From the NCBI RefSeq assembly GCF_005768555.2, contig NZ_VCHX02000180.1, forward strand, positions 96,769-160,768: 64,000 nucleotides of DNA. The letters run 5' to 3'. This stretch comes from Streptomyces sporangiiformans (GTDB taxonomy: Bacteria > Actinomycetota > Actinomycetes > Streptomycetales > Streptomycetaceae). Positions 43,591 through 52,117 of this stretch are shown piece by piece (the stretch's first letter is position 1; each line of letters starts with the position of its first letter). The position numbers and the translations under genes are program-made. The notes beneath the pieces are model-generated. The model searched no databases, was not told the DNA's origin, and worked only from the letters and a program-made list of their open reading frames with translations.

Positions 43591-44124
43591 ATGCCGGAGC
43601 GCGAGCCCCCCGCAGGGGGCGTGGACGATGTTGATGAGGTGACCCGCGCGGTGCTGACCGCGTCGCGGTTGCTGGTTTCTGTCTGCGCTCGCTCGCTGTC
43701 CGCGGTCGAAGAGCGGGTGACGCTCCCGCAGTTCCGGATGCTGGTGGCGCTGTCCACCAGGGGTGCGACCAATCTCGTCACGCTGGCAGAGCTGCTCCAT
43801 GTGGCACCGTCCACCGCCATGCGCATGGTGGACCGGCTGATCGCGGCCGGTCTCGCCGACCGGCAGACCAACCCCGACAACCGCAGGGAGACCCTGCTAC
43901 GGCTGAATGAAGAGGGCAGACGCACCGTTCAGGAAGTCATGGCCCGGCGCCGTGCCGAGATCGTCGCCATCGTTGAACGGCTCGCTCCCCAGCAGCGATC
44001 GGCGCTCATCGACGCGCTCACGGCCTTCAACGAGGCGGGCGGGGAACCGTCTGCCGCAGCGGCGGACGACACCGAGCCGCATCACTTGGGCTGGACGGAC
44101 GCCGAACTGGGACAGGAAGCCTGA
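43591..44124 (+). CDS. MarR family transcriptional regulator
   Basis: 177 aa. The winged helix-turn-helix spans about 45-115: ERVTLPQFRMLVALSTRGATNL, LAELLHVAPSTAMRMVDRLIAAGL and the wing DRQTNPDNRRETLLRLNEEG. N- and C-terminal helices provide dimerisation. A 25-residue acidic tail follows. The ATG at 43591 has GAAAGGACCC before it. The effector and targets are unknown; no divergent or co-directional enzyme gene gives a hint apart from the converging DUF4142 gene. Confidence 0.9.
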   Translation: MPEREPPAGGVDDVDEVTRAVLTASRLLVSVCARSLSAVEERVTLPQFRMLVALSTRGATNLVTLAELLHVAPSTAMRMVDRLIAAGLADRQTNPDNRRETLLRLNEEGRRTVQEVMARRRAEIVAIVERLAPQQRSALIDALTAFNEAGGEPSAAAADDTEPHHLGWTDAELGQEA

Positions 44125-44281
44125 CCTTCCGCGCCGCCCATCGGCGGTCACCGGTTCCGCCGCGCCGCCCCGCCGGACCAGCCGCCGCGCTGCCTCCGGG
44201 ACCAGCACTGTCTCCGGACCAGCCGCACAGCCTCCTGACCATCTGAGAGCGGTGGACGCCGGGAGCAGAGGTACGCATGCG

Positions 44282-44311
44282 CCGGCCCTGGCGCGCACGC
44301 GCGCCGGCCGG
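44282..44311. terminator. terminator between marR and DUF4142 genes
   Basis: CCGGCC (44282-44287) and GGCGCG (44290-44295) pair with CGCGCC (44300-44305) and GGCCGG (44306-44311), a 12-bp stem with a two-base bulge and a CACG loop, lying between converging stops. A run of nine G follows at 44337-44345. Confidence 0.6.
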
Positions 44312-44356
44312 CGTGGCCGTGCCGCTCCCGGTCCCCGGGGGGGGGCTGACGTCCCG

Positions 44357-45100
44357 TCATTGCGACGTGGTCGGCTTGCCTGTCGGTTCGGGAGTCTTCA
44401 CGTTCAGGTCCGGGCGGGGCTTGAGAACGGTGACTGGTGTTCCCGGCTGGGGCGCGGGCGGGGTCATCTCTTCCTTGGGGAGTTTCGGCGGGGCGGTCTG
44501 CTGGAAGTTGACCTGATCGGTGTTCACCATCCCCGTGTTCTCCAGGATGGTCATGTGGTCGAGGACGGTGGAGTTGGCCAGGTTGGCGAGCTGACGCACC
44601 ATGGAATTCTGCGTGGAGGCACGGATCTTCGCGATGGTCGAGTAGATCTGGCCGTGGGTGACACGCATGATGTTGACCGCGGTTGAGTCGAACTCCTTGC
44701 CGGTCTTGGAGTCGATCGTGGCCACGAACTGCTGCTGTTGCGGGGACGCCTGGTTGGGCAGGGTGATGCCCAACTCCGGGGCGATCTTGCGGCTCATCTC
44801 GTCGAGGCCGGCGTGGCCGACGATCAGGTGTTCGCCCGCCTCCTTCATGGCCGGGGTCGTGCCCCGCTCCATGACCATCTCGCCGAGGGGGTACTCCCAC
44901 AGACCGGCCGCACGTACCTTCACCACGAAGTCACGGTCGGCTTCGGTCAGCGGGCCGTACCGGGTGTTGGCGATGACGCGATCCCCGGTCGTGGCCGTGT
45001 TCTCCACCCCCAGCATGGCCGGGTAGGCGAGCGCGGCGACGGTCAACGTGAGGCCGCCGATCACGAAGACGCTGCCCGCGGTTTTCTGCGAAATGCCCAT
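44357..45100 (-). CDS. DUF4142 exported protein
   Basis: 247 aa. An N-terminal hydrophobic segment (SVFVIGGLTLTVAALAYPAM) serves as signal or anchor. The DUF4142 helical domain (about 55-195) contains LTEADRDFVVKVRAAGLWEYPLG, NNxVRxFA-like helices and FDSTAVNIMRVTHGQIYSTIA; it resembles ferritin-like four-helix bundles. The C-terminus is proline-rich (PPAPQPGTPV) with Lys. Function is unknown. ATG 45100 has CAGGAGGAAC upstream. Gln/Ser-rich segment ASPQQQQFVATID is notable. Monocistronic, divergent from an amidase gene across 298 bases. Confidence 0.83.
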   Translation of the reverse strand: MGISQKTAGSVFVIGGLTLTVAALAYPAMLGVENTATTGDRVIANTRYGPLTEADRDFVVKVRAAGLWEYPLGEMVMERGTTPAMKEAGEHLIVGHAGLDEMSRKIAPELGITLPNQASPQQQQFVATIDSKTGKEFDSTAVNIMRVTHGQIYSTIAKIRASTQNSMVRQLANLANSTVLDHMTILENTGMVNTDQVNFQQTAPPKLPKEEMTPPAPQPGTPVTVLKPRPDLNVKTPEPTGKPTTSQ

Positions 45101-45398
45101 GGTTCCTCCTGGCGTGACTGGGGCGGTCGCCAGGAGATACGGATGCGCAACGCGCGGCAATCATTGCACCGGGTAAATTTTGCACCCAGCCGTGTGTTTT
45201 GTGTCACACACTGAACGACCGTGGCGCTCATGGGGCGTTGGGGGACGCCCGTATGACGCCCGTTTGACGCTCCCAGAGTAGTCCGGCCGGAACCGGCGAC
45301 GGGAGGCTTCAATGGGGTGTGCGGGCAGGCGAATTGAGCAGGTACTCACGAGTGGGGCCACGCACCGCTCGTACCGGACCACCGACAAGGAGCACCCC
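45101..45398. promoter_or_regulatory. DUF4142 / amidase divergent region with 11-base-period direct repeats
   Basis: GACGCCC occurs at 45244-45250 and 45255-45261 and GACGCTC at 45266-45272, an exact 11-base period, as for operators read along one face of the helix. Farther left, the stretch GTGTGTTTTGTGTCACACAC (45192-45211) is a partly symmetrical AT-richer patch. These are candidate elements for the two divergent genes. Confidence 0.4.
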
Positions 45399-46742
45399 GT
45401 GACCAGCTGGGCCGGCCGGACCGCCGCCGAAATCGCCGCAGCCGTACGCGAGAAGCGGGCCACGCCCCGCGAGGTGGTGGCCGAGCACCTCGCACGGATC
45501 GAGCTGCTCGACGCACGAGTGGGCGCCTTCCGCCGACTGCGCGCGGCGGCGGCACTCGCCGAGGCGGACGACGTGGCGGCCCGGGCCGACCTGGCCGAAC
45601 TCCCCCTCGCGGGCGTGCCGGTGGCGGTCAAGGACAACCTGTCCGTACGGGGCGAGTCCACCCGCAACGGCTCCGCCGCGACCCCGGACACCCCGGCCGA
45701 GCACGACCATGTCACGGTGGCGCGGCTGCGCACGGCGGGCGCCGTCGTCGTTGGCGTGACGAACGTGCCGGAACTCTGTGTCTTCGGCACCACGGACGGC
45801 GTGCACGGCACCGCCCGCAACCCGTGGGACACCAGACGCACGGCGGGCGGCTCCTCCGGCGGCAGCGCGGCCGCGGTCGCCGCCGCAATGGTGCCCCTGG
45901 CGCTGGGCAACGACGGCATGGGTTCCCTGCGCATACCCGCCGCCAACTGCGGCCTCGTCGGCCTGAAGCCGGGCCATGGCACGGTTCCGGCGGACATCGG
46001 CCACGGCGACTGGTTCGGCATGTCGGAGAACGGTCCGCTCGCGACGACGGTCGAGGACGCCCGGCTGATGTTCTCGGTGCTGGCCGCCACCGATGTCGTC
46101 CCGGCGGCAGAGCCCGTCACCCGCGAGGTGGCCGTCTCCGTGCGCAGCCCGCTGGTCGGTGTCACGATCGGCCGCCCCTACGCGGCCGCGGCCCGGGAGG
46201 CGGCTCGGCTGCTGGCCGGGGCGGGGCATCGGGTGCGGCGCGCCGACCCGCCGTACCCGCTGTGGCTGGGAACGACCGCGCTCGCGCACTGGACGGCGGG
46301 GACGGCGGTGGACGCCGAGGACCTCGACCGGCGAGCGCTCACGCGAAGGACGCGCGTCCACGCGGCCGTGGGACGCCGCTTCGTGGGGTCGGTACGCGAA
46401 GGCGCGCGCAGGGAGCAGTTGCGCAGACGCATGGAACCGTTCTTCGCCGAGCACGAGGTGCTGCTCACTCCGGCCCTCGCCCGGCGGGGTCCGGCCGCCG
46501 CGGCCTGGCACGACCGCGGCTGGCTTCGCAATCTGCTGGCCAACACGAACTACTCGCCGCTGACGCCGCCGTGGAACCTGACCGGCTGGCCGGCGATGTC
46601 GGTGCCGTTCGGGGCACTGCCGTCGGGTGCGCCCTGCGCTGTACAGCTGGTGGGGCGGCCCGGCGCGGAGGCCGACCTTCTGGAGCTCGCGGGGCAGTTG
46701 GAGCAGCTGCGCCCCTGGCGGCGCACCGCGCCCCTGGCGTAG
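45399..46742 (+). CDS. amidase signature family enzyme
   Basis: 447 aa. Catalytic triad region: Lys in VPVAVKDNLSVRG, the cis-Ser region RTAGGSSGGSAAAVAA, and nucleophile Ser in GNDGMGSLRIPAANCGLVG; GFKPGHGTVP-like GLKPGHGTVP follows. Members hydrolyse amides of aryl-aliphatic acids, amino-acid amides or nitrile-derived products. The substrate is unclear. The GTG at 45399 has AAGGAG six bases upstream. It converges on a GNAT gene. There is no GatB/GatC nearby, so it is not the tRNA amidotransferase. Confidence 0.88.
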   Translation: MTSWAGRTAAEIAAAVREKRATPREVVAEHLARIELLDARVGAFRRLRAAAALAEADDVAARADLAELPLAGVPVAVKDNLSVRGESTRNGSAATPDTPAEHDHVTVARLRTAGAVVVGVTNVPELCVFGTTDGVHGTARNPWDTRRTAGGSSGGSAAAVAAAMVPLALGNDGMGSLRIPAANCGLVGLKPGHGTVPADIGHGDWFGMSENGPLATTVEDARLMFSVLAATDVVPAAEPVTREVAVSVRSPLVGVTIGRPYAAAAREAARLLAGAGHRVRRADPPYPLWLGTTALAHWTAGTAVDAEDLDRRALTRRTRVHAAVGRRFVGSVREGARREQLRRRMEPFFAEHEVLLTPALARRGPAAAAWHDRGWLRNLLANTNYSPLTPPWNLTGWPAMSVPFGALPSGAPCAVQLVGRPGAEADLLELAGQLEQLRPWRRTAPLA

Positions 46743-46781
46743 CGGGCGGCTCGATGCCGAGGTGCGGGCCGGTGCCGCCCG
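46743..46781. terminator. possible terminator between amidase and GNAT genes
   Basis: CGGGCGGC (46743-46750) pairs with GCCGCCCG (46774-46781) across a 23-base loop, immediately after the amidase stop and before the converging GNAT stop. The long loop makes this a moderate candidate only. Confidence 0.35.
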
Positions 46782-46794
46782 GGCCGCTCCGGGA

Positions 46795-47277
46795 TCACAA
46801 CGCCCGGTACATGATGTGCAGGCCGACCCGGCCGTGTCGCGGGTGTTCGTACGCGTCCGGCACCGTGCCCAGGATGCTGAAACCGAGCGAGGTCCACAGC
46901 CGCACGGCCGGGTTGGTCTCCACGACGGCGTTGAACACCATGCCCCGGTACCCCTCCGACTTGGCGACGGCCAGGACGTGTTCGGCGAGGCGGCGGCCGA
47001 GGCCGCGCCCGGCGTGGTCCGGGTCGACCATGAAGCCGGCGTTGGCGATACGGCCGGCGGGGCCGCCGTAGTTCGCCGTGACGTAGGCGGAGCCGACGAC
47101 CGCTCCGGTGTCGTCCTCGGCTACGTACACGCGCTTGCCCGGCGCCATCCACAGGGCCCGGGCGTCCTCTTCGGAGGTGTCCGGGTCCCAGGCGTAGGTC
47201 TCGGCGGCGGCGACGATGCGGTGCCAGAAAGGCCAGATGCGCGGCCAGTCGTCGGCCGCGCCTTCTCTGATCAGCAT
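46795..47277 (-). CDS. GNAT family N-acetyltransferase
   Basis: 160 aa. Typical GNAT strands and acetyl-CoA loop: MLIREGAADDWPRIW, FMVDPDHAGRGLGRRLAEHVL (pyrophosphate loop R/Q-x2-G-x-G) and GYRGMVFNAVVETNPAVRLW, SLGFSILGTVPDAY. It resembles the phosphinothricin/L-amino-acid acetyltransferase subgroup. The acceptor is unknown. The gene lies 59 bases downstream of a 58-aa small gene on the same strand and may be co-transcribed with it. Confidence 0.88.
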   Translation of the reverse strand: MLIREGAADDWPRIWPFWHRIVAAAETYAWDPDTSEEDARALWMAPGKRVYVAEDDTGAVVGSAYVTANYGGPAGRIANAGFMVDPDHAGRGLGRRLAEHVLAVAKSEGYRGMVFNAVVETNPAVRLWTSLGFSILGTVPDAYEHPRHGRVGLHIMYRAL

Positions 47278-47336
47278 GGACGTGAGTCTGACACGCCCAT
47301 GCCGTCAGCGATCACGATGACCCCTCGGTGAACGTC

Positions 47337-47513
47337 TCAGTCCACGCTGGGCAGGATGTGGGGCTCCGCGAGGTCTTCCTCGTAACCCGCCAGGCGGATC
47401 GGGGCGGACCTGGCCCACACGTCTAGGCTGCCGAGCGCCTCGTCGGGCCGGCGGCCGGCCCGGTCCTTGCGTTCCTTGGGGCGGTCATCGCTGTTCGTCT
47501 TCTCCGGTGTCAC
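47337..47513 (-). CDS. 58-aa small protein of unknown function
   Basis: Too short for most gene finders. The GTG at 47513 has AAGGAG with six-base spacing, the best ribosome site in this neighbourhood. The product starts MTPEKTNSDDRPKERKDRAG, a charged N-terminal third, continues with RRPDEALGSLDVWARSAP and ends IRLAGYEEDLAEPHILPSVD. The C-terminal half is hydrophobic/aromatic with acidic residues, unlike random GC-rich translation. No signal peptide or helix. 59 bases upstream of the GNAT gene, same strand. I do not recognise the family; a leader-core peptide or small regulatory protein cannot be excluded. Confidence 0.55.
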   Translation of the reverse strand: MTPEKTNSDDRPKERKDRAGRRPDEALGSLDVWARSAPIRLAGYEEDLAEPHILPSVD

Positions 47514-47926
47514 CGCGCACTCCTTATGTGTCGGGTCACCCTCGGGACGGGCGGGCCAGTCTGCTGCCGGTCACCTGACGTCCGCATGGGTCTGATTGGA
47601 AGCAGTACGGACGCGGTGGCGCCGACAACTCATCTGAGAGCAGGCCGTGGTGTCCGGCTTGTCCCGGGACGGACCGTGGGTGTGGGTGGGACCCATATAG
47701 GCTGTCCGTCCGGTACAGAGTAACCAAATGAGCGGCCCTCCGCTCGATGGGGCCGAAAACAAGAGGTAACTGTCTCAAGTCATACTGCGACATACATGGG
47801 CAGTCTCGCCTATTCCGGCTATTGATGGCGCCGGTTTCCCTTTGGTTGTCCACAGGCACGGATCCGCTCCTCCGGCCCTGTGCCAACATGATCCGCGCAC
47901 CCATTTGTCACGCGAAGGAGCCCGAT
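47514..47926. promoter_or_regulatory. 413-base gap upstream of mycothiol-dependent formaldehyde dehydrogenase
   Basis: Lower-GC region between the divergent small gene and mscR. A 122-codon frame on the complement (47536-47904) lacks ribosome site and family features. There is no SigR-type GGGAAT-N18-GTT match that I can see. The mscR ribosome site GAAGGAG is at 47914-47920. Nothing else is supported here. Confidence 0.4.
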
Positions 47927-49015
47927 ATGGCCGCCCAGCAGGTACGCGGTGTCATCGCCCCAGGGAAGAACGAGCCGGTTCAGGTCCGCACGATCCTGGT
48001 CCCGGACCCGGGTCCGGGTGAGGCCGTGGTGCAGGTTCAGGCTTGCGGGGTCTGCCACACGGACCTGCACTACAAGCAGGGCGGCATCAGCGACGACTAT
48101 CCGTTCCTTCTCGGCCACGAGGCCGCCGGGATCGTGGAGTCGGTCGGCGAGGGCGTCACCGATGTGGCGCCCGGCGACTTCGTGATCCTCAACTGGCGTG
48201 CGGTGTGCGGCCAGTGCCGGGCCTGTCTGCGCGGCCGCCCCTGGTACTGCTTCGACACCCATAACGCGCAGCAGAAGATGACCCTGGAGGACGGCACGGA
48301 GCTCTCCCCCGCCCTGGGGATCGGCGCCTTCGCCGAGAAGACGCTGGTCGCGGCCGGGCAGTGCACCAAGGTCGATCCGTCCGTCTCCCCGGCCGTCGCC
48401 GGGCTGCTCGGCTGCGGGGTGATGGCCGGCATCGGCGCGGCCATCAACACCGGTTCGGTGGGCCGCGGCGACTCGGTGGCCGTCATCGGCTGCGGCGGCG
48501 TGGGCGACGCGGCGATCGCCGGGGCCCGGTTGGCCGGCGCGGCGCGGATCATCGCCGTCGACATCGACGAGCGGAAGCTGGCCACCGCACGCACCATGGG
48601 CGCCACGCACACGGTGAACTCGAAGGAGACCGACCCGGTCGAGGCCGTCCGCGAACTGACCGGCGGCTTCGGGGCCGACGTGGTCATCGAGGCGGTGGGC
48701 CGCCCCGAGACGTACAAGCAGGCGTTCTACGCCCGCGACCTGGCGGGCACGGTCGTCCTGGTCGGCGTACCGACGCCGGAGATGAAGCTGGAACTGCCGC
48801 TGCTCGACGTCTTCGGCCGCGGTGGCGCGCTCAAGTCCTCCTGGTACGGGGACTGTCTGCCCTCGCGTGACTTCCCGATGCTGATCGATCTGCACCAGCA
48901 GGGGCGGCTCGACCTGGCGGCGTTCGTCACCGAGACGATCGAGCTGGACGCGGTGGAGCAGGCCTTCGACCGGATGCACCAGGGCGATGTGCTGCGTTCG
49001 GTGGTGGTGCTGTGA
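47927..49015 (+). CDS. mscR: S-(hydroxymethyl)mycothiol dehydrogenase (mycothiol-dependent formaldehyde dehydrogenase)
   Basis: 362 aa, zinc-dependent medium-chain dehydrogenase. Catalytic zinc: GVCHTDLH and GHEAAG; structural zinc: CGQCRACLRGRPWYC. Nucleotide motif AVIGCGGVGDAAI. Mycothiol-type features include AQQVRGVIAPGKNEPV at the start and FDTHNAQQKMTLEDG. It oxidises S-(hydroxymethyl)mycothiol to S-formylmycothiol with NAD, detoxifying formaldehyde. The ATG at 47927 is supported by GAAGGAG. It is translationally coupled (TGATG) to a metallo-beta-lactamase-fold gene downstream. Confidence 0.94.
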   Translation: MAAQQVRGVIAPGKNEPVQVRTILVPDPGPGEAVVQVQACGVCHTDLHYKQGGISDDYPFLLGHEAAGIVESVGEGVTDVAPGDFVILNWRAVCGQCRACLRGRPWYCFDTHNAQQKMTLEDGTELSPALGIGAFAEKTLVAAGQCTKVDPSVSPAVAGLLGCGVMAGIGAAINTGSVGRGDSVAVIGCGGVGDAAIAGARLAGAARIIAVDIDERKLATARTMGATHTVNSKETDPVEAVRELTGGFGADVVIEAVGRPETYKQAFYARDLAGTVVLVGVPTPEMKLELPLLDVFGRGGALKSSWYGDCLPSRDFPMLIDLHQQGRLDLAAFVTETIELDAVEQAFDRMHQGDVLRSVVVL

Positions 49016-49644
49016 TGGCCGCCCGTATCGAGCACCTGGTCACCTCCGGCACGTTCAGCCTGGACGGCGGCACCTGGGACGTCGACAACAATGTCTGGAT
49101 CGTGGGCGACGACTCCGAAGCCCTGGTGATCGACGCGGCCCATGACGCCGACGCCATCGCCGAGGCACTCGGCGACCGCCGGCTCACGGCGATCGTCTGC
49201 ACCCACGCCCACAACGACCACATCGACGCGGCCCCGGCCCTGGCCGCACGCACCGGCGCGCCGATCCTCCTCCATCCCGACGACCTCCCGCTGTGGAAGC
49301 AGACGCACCCCGGCCGCCTGCCGGACGGTGAACTGGCCGACGGACAACGGCTGTCCGTGGCCGGCACCGATCTCACCGTCCTGCACACCCCGGGCCACGC
49401 CCCGGGCGCGGTCTGCCTGCACGCCCCGCAGCTGGACACCGTCTTCACCGGAGACACCTTGTTCCAGGGTGGACCGGGCGCGACGGGACGATCCTTTTCC
49501 CACTTCCCGACGATCATCGCGTCGATCCGGGAGCGGCTGCTCGCCCTGCCGCCCGGGACGGAGGTCCGCACCGGACACGGCGACTCCACGACGATCGGCG
49601 CCGAAGCCCCCCACCTGCAGAAGTGGATCGACCGGGGCCACTGA
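49015..49644 (+). CDS. metallo-beta-lactamase-fold hydrolase paired with MscR
   Basis: 209 aa. HxHxDH motif THAHNDHID, then HTPGHAPGAVCLH, FTGDTLFQGGPGATG and RTGHGDSTTIGAE: a glyoxalase-II-like hydrolase. Genes of this type almost always follow mscR in actinobacteria, and the likely role is hydrolysing S-formylmycothiol to formate and free mycothiol; that pairing is inference from context. ATG 49015 overlaps the mscR stop (TGATG). A GTG just before is an unlikely start. Confidence 0.92.
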   Translation: MAARIEHLVTSGTFSLDGGTWDVDNNVWIVGDDSEALVIDAAHDADAIAEALGDRRLTAIVCTHAHNDHIDAAPALAARTGAPILLHPDDLPLWKQTHPGRLPDGELADGQRLSVAGTDLTVLHTPGHAPGAVCLHAPQLDTVFTGDTLFQGGPGATGRSFSHFPTIIASIRERLLALPPGTEVRTGHGDSTTIGAEAPHLQKWIDRGH

Positions 49645-49715
49645 AGCGGAGAGTCATCGAGGCAGCCGTCGCCTGATGCCTGGTGGCTGACGGCCCGCCA
49701 TGAGACGGTACGCGG

Positions 49716-50522
49716 ATGACTTCGCCGTACGGGCTTGCGGGCAAGGCCGCGATCGTCACGGGAGCTTCGCGCGGGATCGGGCGGGCGGTCGCAAAGGCAC
49801 TCGTCCAGGCGGGCGCGCGGGTGTGCGTGACCGCCCGTGATCCCGGTGGGGTGAGCCGGGTCGCCGAGGAACTCGGAGGCGTCGGCCTCTCGGGCTCGGT
49901 CGCCGACCCGGCGCATCTGTGGGAGCTGACGGAGCTGACACTGCGCTCGTTCGGGCGGATCGACGTCGTGGTGAACAACGCCGCGACGAACGAGCCGTAC
50001 GGCCCGCTCATGGACGCCGACCCGGACCGCTGGCGCGAGGCGTTCACCGTCAACGTGGAGGCACCGCTCCGGCTGGTGCAGTGCGCCTGGCGGGCCTGGA
50101 TGGGCGAGCACGGCGGCGCGGTGGTGAACGTCTGCACCGAGGGGGCCGCCCACGTGGGGCCCAACGTGGGCGCTTACGGCACGAGCAAGGCGGCGCTGAT
50201 CCATCTCACGCAACAGCTGGCGGGCGAGCTGGCGCCGACGGTGCGGGTCAACTCCGTCTCCCCCGGCCTCGTACGCACGGAGATGGCCCGTTTCGTATGG
50301 GAGCGTGCCGAGGACGAGGTGGCCTCCGGGCTGCCCCTCGGCCGTATCGGCGAGCCGGAGGACATCGCCCGGGCCGTGGTGTGGCTGGCCTCCGACGCGG
50401 CCGAATGGGTGACCGGGACGGACCTGCTGGTAGACGGGGGTACCCGGGTACGGGCCGCGTACAGCTCCGCCGCGTACGCGGTCCACGACCGCCTACGAGA
50501 TCACCACTTGCCGGGCGCGTAG
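49716..50522 (+). CDS. SDR family oxidoreductase
   Basis: 268 aa. TGASRGIGRAVAKAL (nucleotide loop), NNAATNEPYG, YGTSKAALIHL (catalytic Tyr/Lys) and DLLVDGGTRV at the C-terminus. Classical SDR with NAD(P), similar to 3-oxoacyl-ACP-reductase-like proteins; substrate unknown. ATG at 49716 lies 71 bases after the hydrolase gene on the same strand. The last 22 bases overlap the end of the converging zinc-ribbon SDR gene. Confidence 0.9.
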   Translation: MTSPYGLAGKAAIVTGASRGIGRAVAKALVQAGARVCVTARDPGGVSRVAEELGGVGLSGSVADPAHLWELTELTLRSFGRIDVVVNNAATNEPYGPLMDADPDRWREAFTVNVEAPLRLVQCAWRAWMGEHGGAVVNVCTEGAAHVGPNVGAYGTSKAALIHLTQQLAGELAPTVRVNSVSPGLVRTEMARFVWERAEDEVASGLPLGRIGEPEDIARAVVWLASDAAEWVTGTDLLVDGGTRVRAAYSSAAYAVHDRLRDHHLPGA

Positions 50523-52015
50523 TCCTTCAGGAACACCCCGTACAGGTCCTCGCCCTGCTCGCCCCGCACGATCGGGTCGTACACCCGGGCCGCACCGTCG
50601 ATCAGATCGAGCGGGGCGTGGAAGCCCGCGTCGGCGAGGCGCACCTTGTCCGGGTGCGGGCGCTCGTCGGTGATCCAGCCGGTGTCGACGGCGGTCATCA
50701 GGATGCGGTCCTTCTCGAACATCTCCTGGGCGCTGGTGCGCGTCAGCATGTTGAGCGCGGCCTTGGCCATGTTGGTGTGCGGGTGCCCCGCGCCCTTGTA
50801 GCCGCGGCTGAAGACGCCCTCCATCGCGGACACGTTCACGATGTACGTCCGCCCGGCCCCGGACCCGGCCCCGGCGCCTGCCGCGGACATGGCGGCGCGC
50901 AGCCGGCTGATGAGGATGAACGGCGCGGTGGAGTTGCAGAGCTGGACCTCGAGCAGCTCGACCGGAGTGACCTCCTCGACGGACTGGATCCAGCTGTTGG
51001 TGTCGTGCAGGTCGGGCACGAGACCGCCCGCGTCGATGGCCGTACCGGCGGCGATGCGCTCCAGCGAGGCCGAACCGGAGACCAGGGCGAGGTCGGTGAC
51101 GTCCTGCGCGGTCAGCGCGCCGCCTCCGGCCACCGGCAGCGCGGCCACGGCGCCGGACCCGAAGGTGCCGATCACTTCGGCCGGCGGCAGCTCACCGGCG
51201 GGCAGCGGCGCCGACTCGGCCGCGAGCAGCTCGCTGTAGGCCTGCGGTGAGCGGCGTACCGTCTGGGCCGCGTTGTTGATCAGGATGTCGAGCGGGCCCG
51301 CGGCGGCGACCGAGTCGGCGAGCGCGACGACCTGGGCGGGGTCGCGCAGATCGATGCCGACGATCTTCAGCCGGTGGATCCAGTCCGCGCTGTCGGGCAT
51401 GGCCTTGAAGCGACGGATCGCGTCGTTCGGGAAGCGCGTGGTGATCGTGGTGTGGGCGCCGTCGCGCAGCAGCCGCAGCGCGATGTACATGCCGATCTTG
51501 GCGCGGCCGCCGGTGAGCAGCGCCCGCTTGCCGGTGAGGTCGGCGCGGGCGTCGCGGCGGGCGCGGTTCTCGGCGGCGCACTTCTGGCAGAGCTGGTGGT
51601 AGAAGTAGTCGACCTCGACGTACCGCGTCTTGCAGATGTAGCAGGAGCGCGGGCGCTGGAGTATCCCCGCGATCTCTCCGGCGTCCGTCACGGACGAGGG
51701 CAGGATGCCCTCCGTCTCGTCGTCGATGCGCTGGGCGGAGCCCGTCGCGGTGGCCTCCGTGACCGCCTTGTCGTGGGCGGTCTTGGCGGCCCGGCGCTCC
51801 TGACGGCGGCGCTGCTTCACGGTGCGGTAGATCCCCGCCGTGGCGCGGCGCACGGCGATGGCGTCGGGGTGGTCGACCTCCAGCTTGTCGATCTCCTCGA
51901 GCACGCTGAGGCAGAGGGCCAGCCGCTCCGGGTCGATACCGGGACCGTACGAGGCCTCTGCCACCTCTGCCGTGTCCACGGCGGGGGTCGCCGGGCTGTC
52001 CTCTGTCACCGTCAT
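50501..52015 (-). CDS. SDR oxidoreductase with N-terminal helical region and zinc ribbon
   Basis: 504 aa, longer than the usual 250. Residues about 1-120 are charged and helical (RQRRRQERRAAKTAHDKAV). A CYICKTRY / CQKCAAEN zinc ribbon follows at about 125-152. The SDR domain (from about 160) has TGGRAKIGMYIALRLL (the Gly-rich loop reads TGGRAKIG, differing from TGxxxGIG), NNAAQTVRRSP, and a distal region with VSAMEGVF and HTNMAKAALNM (Asn-Met-Ala-Lys in place of Tyr-x3-Lys). The catalytic Tyr seems to be displaced, so activity is uncertain. It may be a nucleic-acid- or partner-binding SDR. ATG/GTG start at 52015; divergent partner unknown. Confidence 0.8.
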   Translation of the reverse strand: MTVTEDSPATPAVDTAEVAEASYGPGIDPERLALCLSVLEEIDKLEVDHPDAIAVRRATAGIYRTVKQRRRQERRAAKTAHDKAVTEATATGSAQRIDDETEGILPSSVTDAGEIAGILQRPRSCYICKTRYVEVDYFYHQLCQKCAAENRARRDARADLTGKRALLTGGRAKIGMYIALRLLRDGAHTTITTRFPNDAIRRFKAMPDSADWIHRLKIVGIDLRDPAQVVALADSVAAAGPLDILINNAAQTVRRSPQAYSELLAAESAPLPAGELPPAEVIGTFGSGAVAALPVAGGGALTAQDVTDLALVSGSASLERIAAGTAIDAGGLVPDLHDTNSWIQSVEEVTPVELLEVQLCNSTAPFILISRLRAAMSAAGAGAGSGAGRTYIVNVSAMEGVFSRGYKGAGHPHTNMAKAALNMLTRTSAQEMFEKDRILMTAVDTGWITDERPHPDKVRLADAGFHAPLDLIDGAARVYDPIVRGEQGEDLYGVFLKDYAPGKW

Positions 52016-52117
52016 CGCCGTTGCCGTTCCTCGGGTTCCGCGCCGCGCTCGAACCGCGCTCGCTTTCGAAGGCGGAATTTTACGGAGCGCGGGGCGAAGG
52101 CACCAAACCCGCGGTGA

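Noticed and set aside
44337..44345. Run of nine G
   Set aside because: Non-coding and next to a terminator; more likely sequence noise or a hairpin flank than a feature.
45101..45398. PHO box upstream of amidase
   Set aside because: The 11-base repeats do not match the GTTCACC-type PhoP box.
47536..47904. 122-codon frame upstream of mscR on the complement
   Set aside because: No ribosome site, low-complexity composition and position in the expected promoter gap.
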